From NCBI RefSeq assembly GCF_020905335.1, contig NZ_JAJJMN010000001.1:1736001-1800000 (forward strand): a stretch of 64,000 nt of DNA, given 5' to 3'. Source of the stretch: Flavobacterium lipolyticum. GTDB taxonomy: Bacteria; Bacteroidota; Bacteroidia; Flavobacteriales; Flavobacteriaceae. The notes beneath the pieces are model-generated. The model had not been told where the DNA came from, did no database searches, and was given only the letters and a program-made list of their open reading frames with translations. Positions 15,681 to 24,919 of this stretch are shown one piece after another. The position numbers and the translations under genes were made by a program. Position 1 is the stretch's first letter. Each line of letters opens with the position of its first letter.

Positions 15681-18449
15681 TTATTTTTTGGCGAATTTCT
15701 TAACGATTCTTTTAGCACCATTATTCAACTCGATAACATAAAGTCCTGTTTTTAAAGTTCTCACATCAATAGGATTTCCTGAAAGGGCTCCTGAACTCAC
15801 TTGTTGCCCCAATGTATTTGTAATTCTGAAAGTATATCCTGTATTATCTGCCAACGAAATGTTCAATTCATCAACAACCGGATTTGGATACAATGCAAAT
15901 CTTGCCGTTTCATTAGTTTCCACTAATCCTGCTACAATTTCCTGATTTACAATAGCTCCTGAAGCTGTGATATTGATCGAATAATCTTCTACTTGTCCAT
16001 AAGAAAATGATTCACAAGAAGTTGGTATTCCGTTGTATTTCATAGAAACTCTAAGTCTTGTTGTACCAAGTGTTGCAGTAGCCGGAATTGTGATGGTTCC
16101 TGTAGCTGTAGCCGCTGTAGAGGTCGCTTTCGTCCAAACTGTTTCACCTGCATCTGTAAAATCCCCATCTTGGTTGTAATCGATAAAAACAGCATAACCT
16201 TCGCTGTAAATAGTAGAAGTCCAAACTGGAGTGATTGTTATCGTATAGGCTGTTCCTTTGGCAGCATTTGTAGAGATAGCAGTATAGTTTTCATAACCGG
16301 TTGTTCCTGTTGAAGTATTGTTGATGGTACCGAATACCACTTTTCCAATTCTCTCATCTACAGTACTGTTGCCCTGAGAGTTACAATAATTTAAAGAAGC
16401 CGCTGTAGTCGTAACATTTACCACATTACTTGCTGTTGAAACATTTCCTGCTCCGTCTTTGGCTTTTACGCTAAAGCTATATGCCGTCAATGCTGTTAAA
16501 CCTGTTACGGTATAATTGGTTGTAGTAGACGAACCTTTTAGAGTTGTTCCCTGGTAAATATCATACCCAGTAACCCCTACATTATCTGTTGAAGCAGTCC
16601 ATGTTAAATTAGTTGTTGACCCCGTTGTTCCGGAAGCAGCAAGATTTGTTGGCGCTGTTGGCGCAGTTGTATCATTTGAGTCCACATACGCAGCTCCAAC
16701 ACCTACAGCATAAAATGCATTGGTGGTAGCAATAACTTCCGGTGAACCGGCACCATACAAATCAATAGCCGATTGTATTCCTGAAGTTCTTGCATTGGCA
16801 AAAGTAGAATTTGCTGTTAAATAGACGCTTTCCAAACGGTACGCAATTTTAGCCGCTTTATCAATTGTAATCCCCGTTACGTTATAGGCATTTCCAATAT
16901 CATTTGTACCTGATTTACCCACAGACAGAATGTAAAACCAATGGTTCAATACACCGGAGTTGGTATGCACACCGCAATAATCGTTACTGCTTGTTGGTGT
17001 ACAATTTGGATTGATCCAATAGGTTCCGCCATAAGTGTCCGGCTGACCTTCAGAATTTGGATCACTCATTGAGCGCAAAGAAAGGTGCCCTGATCTTCTT
17101 TCGATATCTTCACCAATTAACCAGATCGATTTTGTTGGTGCTGCTGCATATTCAATACAGGCTCCCCAAATATCAGAGAACGCCTCGTTCATCGCTCCGG
17201 ATTCTTTTTGATACGCCAGGTTGGCTGTATAAGTACAAACAGCATGTCCTATTTCGTGTCCTGCAACATCAATAGCAGTCAGGATATCGAAATAAGTTCC
17301 GCTTCCGTCACCGTAAGTCATTACACTACCGTTCCAGTAAGCGTTATCGTAGGCATTGCTGTAATGTACGTAGCTTTTTATAATTGCTCCTGCGTTATCA
17401 AAGCTGTTTCTGCCATGCACTGTTGACCAGTAATCGTATGTTTTTTCAGCTCCCCAATGTGCATCCAAAGCTCCATTATCTTTGTTCGCATTGTTATACT
17501 CAGCAGCGGTCCAGTTATTATCGGCATCCGTAAAATTTACGGCTGCTGTATAACTGGTTCCCTTTTTCATATTGTAGGTGTTGATTCCCAAACCTCTTGT
17601 CGCATCAGCAAGTATATAGGACGCTCCGCTTAAGGTAGTTTGTATTACCTGCGTTCCGCTGTAACGTGTCGCGGCATTGGCTGCAACAAAAGCTTTTTTT
17701 GCAGTCGCATCCTCTTTTTGATGTATTGCTTTGGCGGTTTTTACTTTATTTCCGTGGCTGTATTCACCAAGGTGTTTTATGGTAGCGTTATAAAACAGGA
17801 CTTTTCCGGTTTCTGCATCGATATAAAGATCTCCGCGACTTACCGGATTAGTGGCATAAATATCAAATTTATAAGCCAGCCTCACCTTATCTGACTTTCT
17901 GGTTTCCCCCTGTTCTTCCATTGCCGGCAATAAAACCAATTCGCCTTTTGGCTTCTCATAGTTCATTGCTGCAGCATCTTGCAGGTTTTCCCACAGATAT
18001 TGTTTTGCTCCTGTATAAGCAACCGCTCTATCGAAAGCTGCTTTATTGGATAATTTTGGGGTTGTTTTTACATTTTGAAGAGCATAAAACTCTCCATTCA
18101 TGGAAACTAGTTTTCCGTCTTTCGAATGTAAAGTGTAATTGGCAAATTCTACTTTAATACCCTGCTCGTACAATTGAAATTTTTCATGTGTAAAACCTTC
18201 TCTATCAGATTCGATCTTAATTTTAGAAAAGGATTGATTGTCTTTTAAACCTAATTGTTCTTTAAAGACAGTGTTGTAATCGGTTCCTCTGTAAGTAGAT
18301 TTATCACTAAAAGTGATTAAGCTTGGTTGTCCATTTTCGGATACATTCTTCTGGCTTACCCGTTTGTCTGTGTTTTGGGCAAATCCTGATACTGAAAATG
18401 TAAGAATAACAACGGCTGACGCCATGCTTTTTGGTAATTTTCTGTTCAT
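15681..18449 (-). CDS. secreted M4 (thermolysin-like) metalloprotease with FN3, GEVED and T9SS sorting domain
   Basis: 922 residues. Order of parts: signal peptide (1-24), FTP/PepSY propeptide (about 50-225), M4 catalytic domain (about 270-595), FN3 (about 597-685), GEVED domain (about 700-835, with YNQDGDFTDAGETVW) and a T9SS type A C-terminal domain (about 850-922). The zinc motif is HEIGH at 398-402, and the third-ligand segment is GAMNEAFSDIWG. The C-terminus has LYPNP, GLYVIE and a basic KFAKK end. The protein should be exported by Sec, then across the outer membrane by the type IX system, and cleaved to an active extracellular endopeptidase. The gene is monocistronic with its own terminator. 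Confidence 0.94.
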   Translation of the reverse strand: MNRKLPKSMASAVVILTFSVSGFAQNTDKRVSQKNVSENGQPSLITFSDKSTYRGTDYNTVFKEQLGLKDNQSFSKIKIESDREGFTHEKFQLYEQGIKVEFANYTLHSKDGKLVSMNGEFYALQNVKTTPKLSNKAAFDRAVAYTGAKQYLWENLQDAAAMNYEKPKGELVLLPAMEEQGETRKSDKVRLAYKFDIYATNPVSRGDLYIDAETGKVLFYNATIKHLGEYSHGNKVKTAKAIHQKEDATAKKAFVAANAATRYSGTQVIQTTLSGASYILADATRGLGINTYNMKKGTSYTAAVNFTDADNNWTAAEYNNANKDNGALDAHWGAEKTYDYWSTVHGRNSFDNAGAIIKSYVHYSNAYDNAYWNGSVMTYGDGSGTYFDILTAIDVAGHEIGHAVCTYTANLAYQKESGAMNEAFSDIWGACIEYAAAPTKSIWLIGEDIERRSGHLSLRSMSDPNSEGQPDTYGGTYWINPNCTPTSSNDYCGVHTNSGVLNHWFYILSVGKSGTNDIGNAYNVTGITIDKAAKIAYRLESVYLTANSTFANARTSGIQSAIDLYGAGSPEVIATTNAFYAVGVGAAYVDSNDTTAPTAPTNLAASGTTGSTTNLTWTASTDNVGVTGYDIYQGTTLKGSSTTTNYTVTGLTALTAYSFSVKAKDGAGNVSTASNVVNVTTTAASLNYCNSQGNSTVDERIGKVVFGTINNTSTGTTGYENYTAISTNAAKGTAYTITITPVWTSTIYSEGYAVFIDYNQDGDFTDAGETVWTKATSTAATATGTITIPATATLGTTRLRVSMKYNGIPTSCESFSYGQVEDYSINITASGAIVNQEIVAGLVETNETARFALYPNPVVDELNISLADNTGYTFRITNTLGQQVSSGALSGNPIDVRTLKTGLYVIELNNGAKRIVKKFAKK

Positions 18450-18815
18450 AATAATGTGGTATTTAGTTTGGTTAAATGGATTACAAATAAAATATTAAAC
18501 GTAAGTAAATACTCTATTTTAAAATAAAAGTATTTCATTTTAGTTAAATAATCGATGAAATTTGCCGTTAATCGATTAAATACAACGTTTTTTACTTTAA
18601 ATTTACTTTTATTTAACAAACTGTGATGATTTCACAAAAAACAGGCCTAAAAAATAATTATTCTACTGATAACTAATACATTAACACACAAAAGTCAGCA
18701 AATACAAGGCTTTTAGAAAAAAGCAAACCCGGTGCCTCTTCTTTAATTTTTTCCTACAAAAAAGGCCAGCCCTTTTAAAAGCTAGCCTTCATGCGAATTT
18801 ATCTTAATTACAGAA
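18450..18815. other. intergenic region upstream of the M4 protease gene
   Basis: 366 bp, very AT-rich, without an open frame. It contains the promoter side of the protease gene. Two ATCGAT palindromes (18551-18556 and 18571-18576) are spaced exactly 20 bp, about two helical turns, in similar flanks (AATAATCGATG and GTTAATCGATT). They are a possible regulator site. The right part holds the terminator of the CoA-transferase genes. Confidence 0.5.
18762..18789 (-). terminator. intrinsic terminator after the CoA-transferase genes
   Basis: AAGGCCAGC and GCTAGCCTT form an imperfect stem around an AT loop (CCTTTTAAAA). On the - strand it is followed by a T-run, so it fits the end of the subunit B transcript. 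Confidence 0.7.
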
Positions 18816-19472
18816 TTATCTGATATCCATTTCCGGAATTTCACCTTCAATGATCAAATCAGCTTCGGTTGATGCGATGATGTGCTCAACAGAAACACCC
18901 GGTGCTCTTTCTAGTAGCTTAAAACCTTTATCAGTTACTTCCAGAACCGCAAGCTCGGTGACTACTTTTTTAACACAGCCCACACCAGTTAAGGGTAAAG
19001 AGCATTTTTTTAGTATTTTAGATTCACCTGCTTTATTAACGTGCATCATGGCAACAATAATGTTTTCGGCAGAAGCTACCAAATCCATTGCACCTCCCAT
19101 TCCTTTTACCATCTTACCCGGAATTTTCCAATTGGCAATATCTCCATTTTCAGAAACCTCCATAGCACCTAAAATGGTCAAATCTACCTTTTGGCTTCGG
19201 ATCATCCCGAAACTAAAGGCCGAATCAAAGAAACTGGCTCCCGGAAGTGTTGTAATAGTTTGCTTTCCGGCATTGATAATATCTGCATCTTCTTCTCCGG
19301 CAAAAGGGAAAGGTCCCATGCCAAGAACACCGTTCTCACTTTGAAACTCCACAGCAATATCTTCTCTCACATAATTTGCTACCAGAGTTGGAATACCAAT
19401 TCCAAGGTTCACAAAATAGCGGTCTTTTACTTCTTTTGCAATACGTCTTGCAATATCTTCTTTTGTTAACAT
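18816..19472 (-). CDS. scoB: 3-oxoacid CoA-transferase subunit B
   Basis: 218 residues. Characteristic parts are NLGIGIPTLVANY near the N-terminus and SENGVLGMGPFP, holding the catalytic glutamate of the family (ENG) that forms the glutamyl-CoA thioester. FDSAFSFGMIRSQKVDLTILGAMEV follows. Together with subunit A it transfers CoA from succinyl-CoA (or another acyl-CoA) to acetoacetate or a related 3-oxoacid. The gene lies 99 bp downstream of subunit A on the same strand; the spacer contains inverted word repeats. Donor specificity cannot be read from sequence. Confidence 0.92.
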   Translation of the reverse strand: MLTKEDIARRIAKEVKDRYFVNLGIGIPTLVANYVREDIAVEFQSENGVLGMGPFPFAGEEDADIINAGKQTITTLPGASFFDSAFSFGMIRSQKVDLTILGAMEVSENGDIANWKIPGKMVKGMGGAMDLVASAENIIVAMMHVNKAGESKILKKCSLPLTGVGCVKKVVTELAVLEVTDKGFKLLERAPGVSVEHIIASTEADLIIEGEIPEMDIR

Positions 19473-19487
19473 AGTTTTAATGTGTCA

Positions 19488-19568
19488 ATTTGGAAATTAG
19501 ATAATTAGATAATGCAAAATAGGTACGCAATCCAAATAATTATCCAATTATCACATTTTCTAATTCTC
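19488..19568. repeat. inverted AATTAGATAATT word repeats inside the CoA-transferase operon
   Basis: Left words (GGAAATTAGATAATTAGATA) and right words in inverted sense (CCAATTATC...CTAATTCTCTAATTA) occupy most of the 99-bp spacer between subunits A and B. They could fold as an imperfect stem in the mRNA. Confidence 0.65.
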
Positions 19569-19571
19569 TAA

Positions 19572-20273
19572 TTATGCTCTTTGTCTTACCGTTCTCTGCT
19601 CGATTCTTTTCTCAAACTTTTCTCCCTGAAAGATCCGTTGCACCATAATTCCCGGAATGTGTATTTGATTTGGATCTAATGTTCCTACCGGAACTAATTC
19701 TTCCACTTCGGCGATGGTAATTTTACCTGCACCTGCCATACAAGCGTTGAAATTTCTGGCTGTTCCTTTAAAAATCAGGTTTCCTGCTTCATCACCTTTC
19801 CAGGCTTTAACAATAGCAAACTCCGCATTGAAAGCCTGTTCCATGATGTGCATTTTTCCATTGAACTCCCGTACTTCTTTGCCTTCGGCAACTTCAGTTC
19901 CGTAACCTGCAGGTGTAAAGAACGCAGGAATTCCGGCCTGAGCCGCACGACAACGTTCGGCTAAAGTACCTTGCGGAGTCAATTCGACTTCCAGTTCTCC
20001 TGAAAGCATCTGACGCTCAAACTCGGCATTCTCCCCCACATAAGAGGAAATCATCTTTTTAATTTGCTTCTTTTGCAAAAGCAATCCCAAACCAAAATCA
20101 TCCACTCCCGCATTATTCGAAATACAGGTTAAATCTGAAATGGAAGTATTTACCAATGCTGCAATTGTATTTTCAGGAATTCCGCATAGACCGAAACCTC
20201 CGAACATTATAGTCATTCCGCTTTCAATTCCTTCGATAGCCTCCTGAACGTTATTTACTTTTTTTGTAATCAT
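19572..20273 (-). CDS. scoA: 3-oxoacid CoA-transferase subunit A
   Basis: 233 residues. The subunit A signature [15 protein letters not shown] (about residues 22-36) and [16 protein letters not shown] are clear. Further typical parts are [25 protein letters not shown] and [26 protein letters not shown]. It pairs with subunit B downstream to give the heterodimeric or heterotetrameric CoA-transferase of ketone-body or branched-chain acid breakdown in the cytoplasm. It is probably first in a two-gene operon. No operator was recognised in the upstream AT-rich spacer. Confidence 0.93.
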   Translation of the reverse strand: MITKKVNNVQEAIEGIESGMTIMFGGFGLCGIPENTIAALVNTSISDLTCISNNAGVDDFGLGLLLQKKQIKKMISSYVGENAEFERQMLSGELEVELTPQGTLAERCRAAQAGIPAFFTPAGYGTEVAEGKEVREFNGKMHIMEQAFNAEFAIVKAWKGDEAGNLIFKGTARNFNACMAGAGKITIAEVEELVPVGTLDPNQIHIPGIMVQRIFQGEKFEKRIEQRTVRQRA

Positions 20274-20427
20274 AACAAACTGTCTTTATTACTGTATATT
20301 TTTGATAAAAATAAGATTTTTAGATTAAATTATAACGATTTCGTAAAAAATAAAATGACTGATTTTATTCTTTGAAAACGAACTGCTCGCATGCCTGCTG
20401 AGCGGCAGACTACATCATTAAAAAAAG

Positions 20428-20472
20428 AAATCCTTTCGTAATCTTCTGTTTCAGAAGATCACAAAAGGATTT
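20428..20472 (-). terminator. long intrinsic terminator after the PBP1A gene
   Basis: An outer stem AAATCCTTT / AAAGGATTT encloses a second stem ATCTTCTG-TTT-CAGAAGAT. On the - strand it is followed by a T-rich tract. It closes the ricT-gldH-PBP1A transcript. Confidence 0.8.
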
Positions 20473-20493
20473 ACTATTCTAAAAGAACTAAAC

Positions 20494-22800
20494 CTACAGT
20501 TCGAATTCGTCTGTATTTTGGTCCGTTTGTGTCGTATCTTTTACCACTGCCGGTCTGCTGTAGCAATCTACCTTTATAGAAAGGTTTGCCGGACGCTCGA
20601 ACTCGGATTTTGAGACCTGTAATCCCGGGTCGGCATAACACAATTTCATGAAATACCCCCAAATTGGTAATGCGGCTGTAGCTCCTTGTCCGTAAGTCAA
20701 ACTTTTAAAACGTGCTGAACGGTCTTCACAACCTACCCAAACTCCGGTGACAAGATTTGGCACCATTCCCATAAACCAACCGTCTGACTGATTTTGAGTG
20801 GTTCCGGTTTTACCGGCAATAGGGTTTCTGAACATGTACGGGTATCCGGTCCAACGATTGTCACCGCTTCCTCCGCCTTCTGTACGCAAACGTGCACCTG
20901 AACCAGTTTCTGTAACTCCTTCTAATAATTTAATTACAGCAAAGGCAATATCTTTGTTTAAAACGTCATGAGATTCCGGAATTGGCTCATAGATCACCTC
21001 TCCGCTTTTGTTCTCTATACGGCTTAAAAATTGCGGTTTTACATATACTCCCTGATTGGCGAATGTACTGTAGGCAGCCACCATATCTTCCACCGTAATA
21101 TCTACGGCACCAAGTGCAATAGAGGGCTGAGCAGGGATTTCGGTTTTTACACCCAATTTGTGTGTTAACTCTACTACAGCTTCAGGACCTGTTCTGTCAA
21201 TTAACTTAGCCGATACGGTATTGATCGAATTGGCAAGACCTTGTTTTAGAGTTACCATTCCACGGTATCTGTTATCAGAGTTTCTTGGTTCCCAGTCAGC
21301 AGTAACATTGTGACGCCCTTTGTGAATCATAAAAGGTCCGTCTAGAATAGAATCGCAAGGAGACATGTTTAATTGCTCAATAGCGGTTGCATAAACAAAC
21401 GGTTTGAATGTAGATCCTACCTGTCGTGCTCCCTGCCCTACGTGATCGTATTGGAAATATTTATAATTAATTCCACCTACCCATGCTTTAATGTTTCCGG
21501 TTTGAGGTTCCATCGCCATTAAACCAGATTGCAGGAAGTGTTTGAAATAACGAATAGAATCAAGTGGTGTCATCACGGTATCACGTTCTCCTTTCCAGGT
21601 AAATACACGCATTTTGGTCTTCACTTTAAACGAAGCAATAATGTCTTCATCACTTTTATCCATCTCTTTCATCAGAGCCCAACGCGTCGAATTTTTCATC
21701 GCCTGCATTATGATACGATCTGTTTCAGCTTGGGTAATGTTCAGGAAGGGTGCGTTTTTATTGGTTTTCATTTCAATAAAAAATTGCTCCTGCAAATTTT
21801 TCATATGTTCCGAAACTGCTTCTTCTGCATGAAGCTGCATTCTTGAATCGATGGTAGTGTAAATTTTTAAACCGTCTTTGTAAATATCGTAATCGGTACC
21901 GTCCGGTTTTTTATTCTCAGCCACCCATTTTTTCATGTAATCACGAAGGTACTCTCTAAAGTAAGTAGCGGTTCCTTCACGGTGACTTTCTAATTTGAAT
22001 TTTAAAGCGATTGGCAATGCCTGATATTTCTCTTTTTGAGACTTCGTTATCATCTTGGCTTTTACCATTTGTCCCAGTACAACATCACGACGGTTTTTTA
22101 CCCCAACAGGGTTACGCAAAGGATTATAAAGAGATGAATTGTTAAACATACCAACTAAAATTGCCGATTCGTCAATAGTTAAGTCTTTAGGGTCTTTGGA
22201 AAAATAAGTCTGAGCTGCCGAACTTACCCCAACAGCATAATTTCCGAAATCATAAACGTTGCAGTACATCGCTAAAATCTCATTTTTGGTATATTGTCTT
22301 TCCAGACGAATGGCAATAATCCATTCTTTTATTTTTTGCACTATCCTAAAGGGTAAAAAGCTAGATCCACCACGATGAAATAACTGTTTTGCCAATTGCT
22401 GTGTTATGGTACTGGCTCCTCCATTTGTCCCCAAAGAAAAAGCAGCACGTAAAGTCCCTCGACCGTCAATTCCGGAATGCTCATAAAAACGGGCATCTTC
22501 TGTTGCCACTAAAGCATCTACCAGATTTTTTGGCAAATCAGAATATTTAAGCTGCGATCTGTTGGTTTTAAAGTACTTACCTATTACCACTCCGTCGGAC
22601 GAAATGATTTCGGTGGCCAAATTAGAATCCGGATTCTCCAAATCTTCAAAAGAAGGCATTGAACCGAATAAGCCCCATGAGGCAAATAAAAAGAAGGCGA
22701 GAACTCCTAATAAACTATAGGCAAAAATTCTCCAGAACTTCTTTTTGTAGTAATTAATATCTTTAACGCTATTGGATTGATTGTTTTTCTTAGCAGCCAT
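20494..22800 (-). CDS. mrcA: penicillin-binding protein 1A (bifunctional glycosyltransferase/transpeptidase)
   Basis: 768 residues. One N-terminal membrane anchor (about 23-42) is followed by a GT51 glycosyltransferase domain, with catalytic Glu101 in ATEDARFYEHSG, and STITQQLAKQLF. The penicillin-binding transpeptidase domain has SxxK at Ser463 (GSTFKPF), the SIN motif, and KTGTT at Lys664. It polymerises lipid II and crosslinks peptidoglycan in the periplasm. The C-terminus is short and polar (DTTQTDQNTDEFEL). It begins 10 bp after gldH, so it is the third gene of a ricT-gldH-PBP1A operon. Confidence 0.94.
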   Translation of the reverse strand: MAAKKNNQSNSVKDINYYKKKFWRIFAYSLLGVLAFFLFASWGLFGSMPSFEDLENPDSNLATEIISSDGVVIGKYFKTNRSQLKYSDLPKNLVDALVATEDARFYEHSGIDGRGTLRAAFSLGTNGGASTITQQLAKQLFHRGGSSFLPFRIVQKIKEWIIAIRLERQYTKNEILAMYCNVYDFGNYAVGVSSAAQTYFSKDPKDLTIDESAILVGMFNNSSLYNPLRNPVGVKNRRDVVLGQMVKAKMITKSQKEKYQALPIALKFKLESHREGTATYFREYLRDYMKKWVAENKKPDGTDYDIYKDGLKIYTTIDSRMQLHAEEAVSEHMKNLQEQFFIEMKTNKNAPFLNITQAETDRIIMQAMKNSTRWALMKEMDKSDEDIIASFKVKTKMRVFTWKGERDTVMTPLDSIRYFKHFLQSGLMAMEPQTGNIKAWVGGINYKYFQYDHVGQGARQVGSTFKPFVYATAIEQLNMSPCDSILDGPFMIHKGRHNVTADWEPRNSDNRYRGMVTLKQGLANSINTVSAKLIDRTGPEAVVELTHKLGVKTEIPAQPSIALGAVDITVEDMVAAYSTFANQGVYVKPQFLSRIENKSGEVIYEPIPESHDVLNKDIAFAVIKLLEGVTETGSGARLRTEGGGSGDNRWTGYPYMFRNPIAGKTGTTQNQSDGWFMGMVPNLVTGVWVGCEDRSARFKSLTYGQGATAALPIWGYFMKLCYADPGLQVSKSEFERPANLSIKVDCYSRPAVVKDTTQTDQNTDEFEL

Positions 22801-22810
22801 AACTATTTTT

Positions 22811-23290
22811 CTAATCTTTTTGTTCTATTCTAAAACCAACATCTGTAATACCTTCTAAAGTCTGAACTCCCGGAATTTTCCCTGATTCTCTGACTGCTTG
22901 TTTGATATGTACTTTGTATTTCCCTCTAAACTTTACGTTTTCTTTGTAAAACAGCTTACTTTCTTTAATGTCTGTAAAGCCATTCCCCATCAGGCTACCG
23001 TCGGGATTTGCCATTTGATATTCTAAAGTATCCACTTTGGTAAAACCGCTTGGTGTTTCGATAGCTACGATCAAAAACAAATTATTGAACGGATAATTGT
23101 TGTTGTCTCTCAAATTTACAAACAGGTTGTATCTTTTGGTCGAATCTAAAACCGGTAAATCAAAGGTTACAATACTGTCTTTGTTCCAGGCACTTCCAAC
23201 AGATTTGTATTCGTCGAATACTCTTTTTTTATCGCAGGAAAAAAGGAGTATTGCTGACAAAAGAAGAATTCCACTACTTTTTATTCTCAT
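22811..23290 (-). CDS. gldH: gliding motility lipoprotein GldH
   Basis: 159 residues. The signal peptide MRIKSSGILLLSAILLFSC gives a lipobox with Cys19, so the mature protein is a lipoprotein. The mature part (KRVFDEYKSVGSAWNKDSIV, FVNLRDNNNYPFNNLFLIV) matches GldH, which is required for gliding and for T9SS function in Flavobacterium. It fits the T9SS cargo seen elsewhere in this window. Its 5' end overlaps the end of ricT by 17 bp, suggesting coupled translation. Confidence 0.92.
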   Translation of the reverse strand: MRIKSSGILLLSAILLFSCDKKRVFDEYKSVGSAWNKDSIVTFDLPVLDSTKRYNLFVNLRDNNNYPFNNLFLIVAIETPSGFTKVDTLEYQMANPDGSLMGNGFTDIKESKLFYKENVKFRGKYKVHIKQAVRESGKIPGVQTLEGITDVGFRIEQKD

Positions 23291-24608
23291 TTTTAGTAAT
23301 AATTATAGGTTTTCTTGGCTCGGCTGGCTTTTTATCGTTCGAATTTTTGGGTTTGTTCGATTGATTTTGTTTGTTTTGTGGTTTATTCGATTTATTCGGA
23401 TTGCCACCAGCCGGCTTGTTTGTATTATTATTGGCTTGCTGCGGTTTGTTCGGAGCAGCCACAACTGCATTCTCCGCATTTGGTTTGCGTTTACGACTTG
23501 GCTTTTTCTTTCTTTTTGGCTGATCAAAACGGGTTAAACTCTCCTGCCCCATTGCATTGTTAAAGTCTTTCTCAGGTTCAGAAGTTACCTCAATAGCAAA
23601 ATCTTCCAATGAAGAAACTTTGTTTTTTTGTTTGTTTTCGGCAATAATTTCTTTTACCTGATCGATTTTTAAAACATGCCAGTTCGCAAAATTATTGGTA
23701 TACGCAAACCACATCAGACCTTTAAAAATATCTTGTTTCTGGCAAATAGCATCTCCTTTTTCGGTTACCAATTTGGTATCGTAATCCGGAAAGTCTTTTA
23801 GCGCATCCATGTAAGTATCTAACTCATAGTTCAAACAGCATTTTAGTTTTCCGCATTGTCCGGCCAACTTTTGAGGATTCAGTGAAAGCTGTTGGTAACG
23901 TGCTGCCGAAGTATTCACACTTCTAAAATCGGTTAACCAGGTTGAACAGCAGAGTTCACGTCCGCAAGAACCAATTCCTCCCAAACGGGCTGCCTCCTGA
24001 CGGAAACCAACCTGTTTCATTTCGACTCTGGTACTGAATTCTTTAGCAAAATCTTTAATCAAAAGTCTGAAATCGACTCTGTCATTTGCCGTGTAATAAA
24101 ACGTAGCTTTCGACCCGTCTCCCTGGAATTCAATGTCAGAAATTTTCATTTCCAGTTTATGCTGAATAGCCAATTCACGTGCACGAACTTTCATTGGTTC
24201 TTCACGATCACGTGCTACAGACCAGATATCGATATCTTTCTGTGAAGCTTTTCTGTAAATTTTAGGAACTTCATTGCTTTCAGGATTTACTCCTTTTTTC
24301 TTCATTTGAATTTTTACCAATTCTCCTGTCAAAGTTACAATTCCAATATCATGTCCCGGTGAAGCAACAGTTGCTACAATATCACCAATACTTAACGTTA
24401 ATTTTTCTGAATTTCTAAAGAATTCTTTGCGTCCGTTTTTAAAACGAACCTCAACACAATCAAAAATCGCCTCTCCATTGGACGGACTCATGTTTGCGAG
24501 CCAGTCAAAAACCGTCAATTTATTGCAGCTATCGGTGCCGCAAGTCCCATTATTTTTACAACCCTTTGGTGCACCACCATCTGAGGTTGAACAACTTGTA
24601 CATGCCAT
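23274..24608 (-). CDS. ricT: PSP1-domain protein, RicT/YaaT homologue
   Basis: 444 residues. A cysteine-rich N-terminus (MACTSCSTSDGGAPKGCKNN) is followed by a PSP1 domain (about 60-320) with the cysteine cluster GSCGRELCCSTWL and GQCGKLKCCLNYE, as in RicT, whose complex binds iron-sulfur clusters in Bacillus and affects mRNA processing. A C-terminal tail (about 340-444) is long, basic and low-complexity (Lys, Asn, Pro, Gln), suggesting RNA or protein contact. That tail region is typical of Bacteroidota members. It heads the operon with gldH and PBP1A. Confidence 0.88.
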   Translation of the reverse strand: MACTSCSTSDGGAPKGCKNNGTCGTDSCNKLTVFDWLANMSPSNGEAIFDCVEVRFKNGRKEFFRNSEKLTLSIGDIVATVASPGHDIGIVTLTGELVKIQMKKKGVNPESNEVPKIYRKASQKDIDIWSVARDREEPMKVRARELAIQHKLEMKISDIEFQGDGSKATFYYTANDRVDFRLLIKDFAKEFSTRVEMKQVGFRQEAARLGGIGSCGRELCCSTWLTDFRSVNTSAARYQQLSLNPQKLAGQCGKLKCCLNYELDTYMDALKDFPDYDTKLVTEKGDAICQKQDIFKGLMWFAYTNNFANWHVLKIDQVKEIIAENKQKNKVSSLEDFAIEVTSEPEKDFNNAMGQESLTRFDQPKRKKKPSRKRKPNAENAVVAAPNKPQQANNNTNKPAGGNPNKSNKPQNKQNQSNKPKNSNDKKPAEPRKPIIITKNENKK

Positions 24609-24919
24609 AATTATATATGTAGTGTCGCAAAAATGCGACTTAAGTTCATAAACGTTTGATCGGTAAAGATAGTATTTTTTTTAGTTTGCTTTTTATGCAT
24701 TAAAACTAAAGGGATGTTAAATGAACAAATGTCTCATTTTTAATCAAAAACACATTTTTTAGTCTCTTAAATCCATCTTTTCTAACTCATTTCACGCCAC
24801 TTTTAGAGGCTTTTCCCTACAATTTTATTCTTTAAATATCAAATCATATATTTTTTCTTATAAAAAAACTTCTAAATACTTTTGCTTTAAATTTATTCAG
24901 TTTTAATAAAAATAATATA
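24609..24919. other. AT-rich intergenic region between divergent ricT and the HEIIH lipoprotein gene
   Basis: 311 bp with no gene or notable repeat. It holds the promoters of ricT (- strand) and of the lipoprotein gene at 24920 (+ strand). Confidence 0.5.
24877..24884 (+). promoter_or_regulatory. Bacteroidota -7 box of the HEIIH lipoprotein gene
   Basis: TACTTTTG fits TAnnTTTG and lies 35 bp before the ATG at 24920. Confidence 0.5.
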
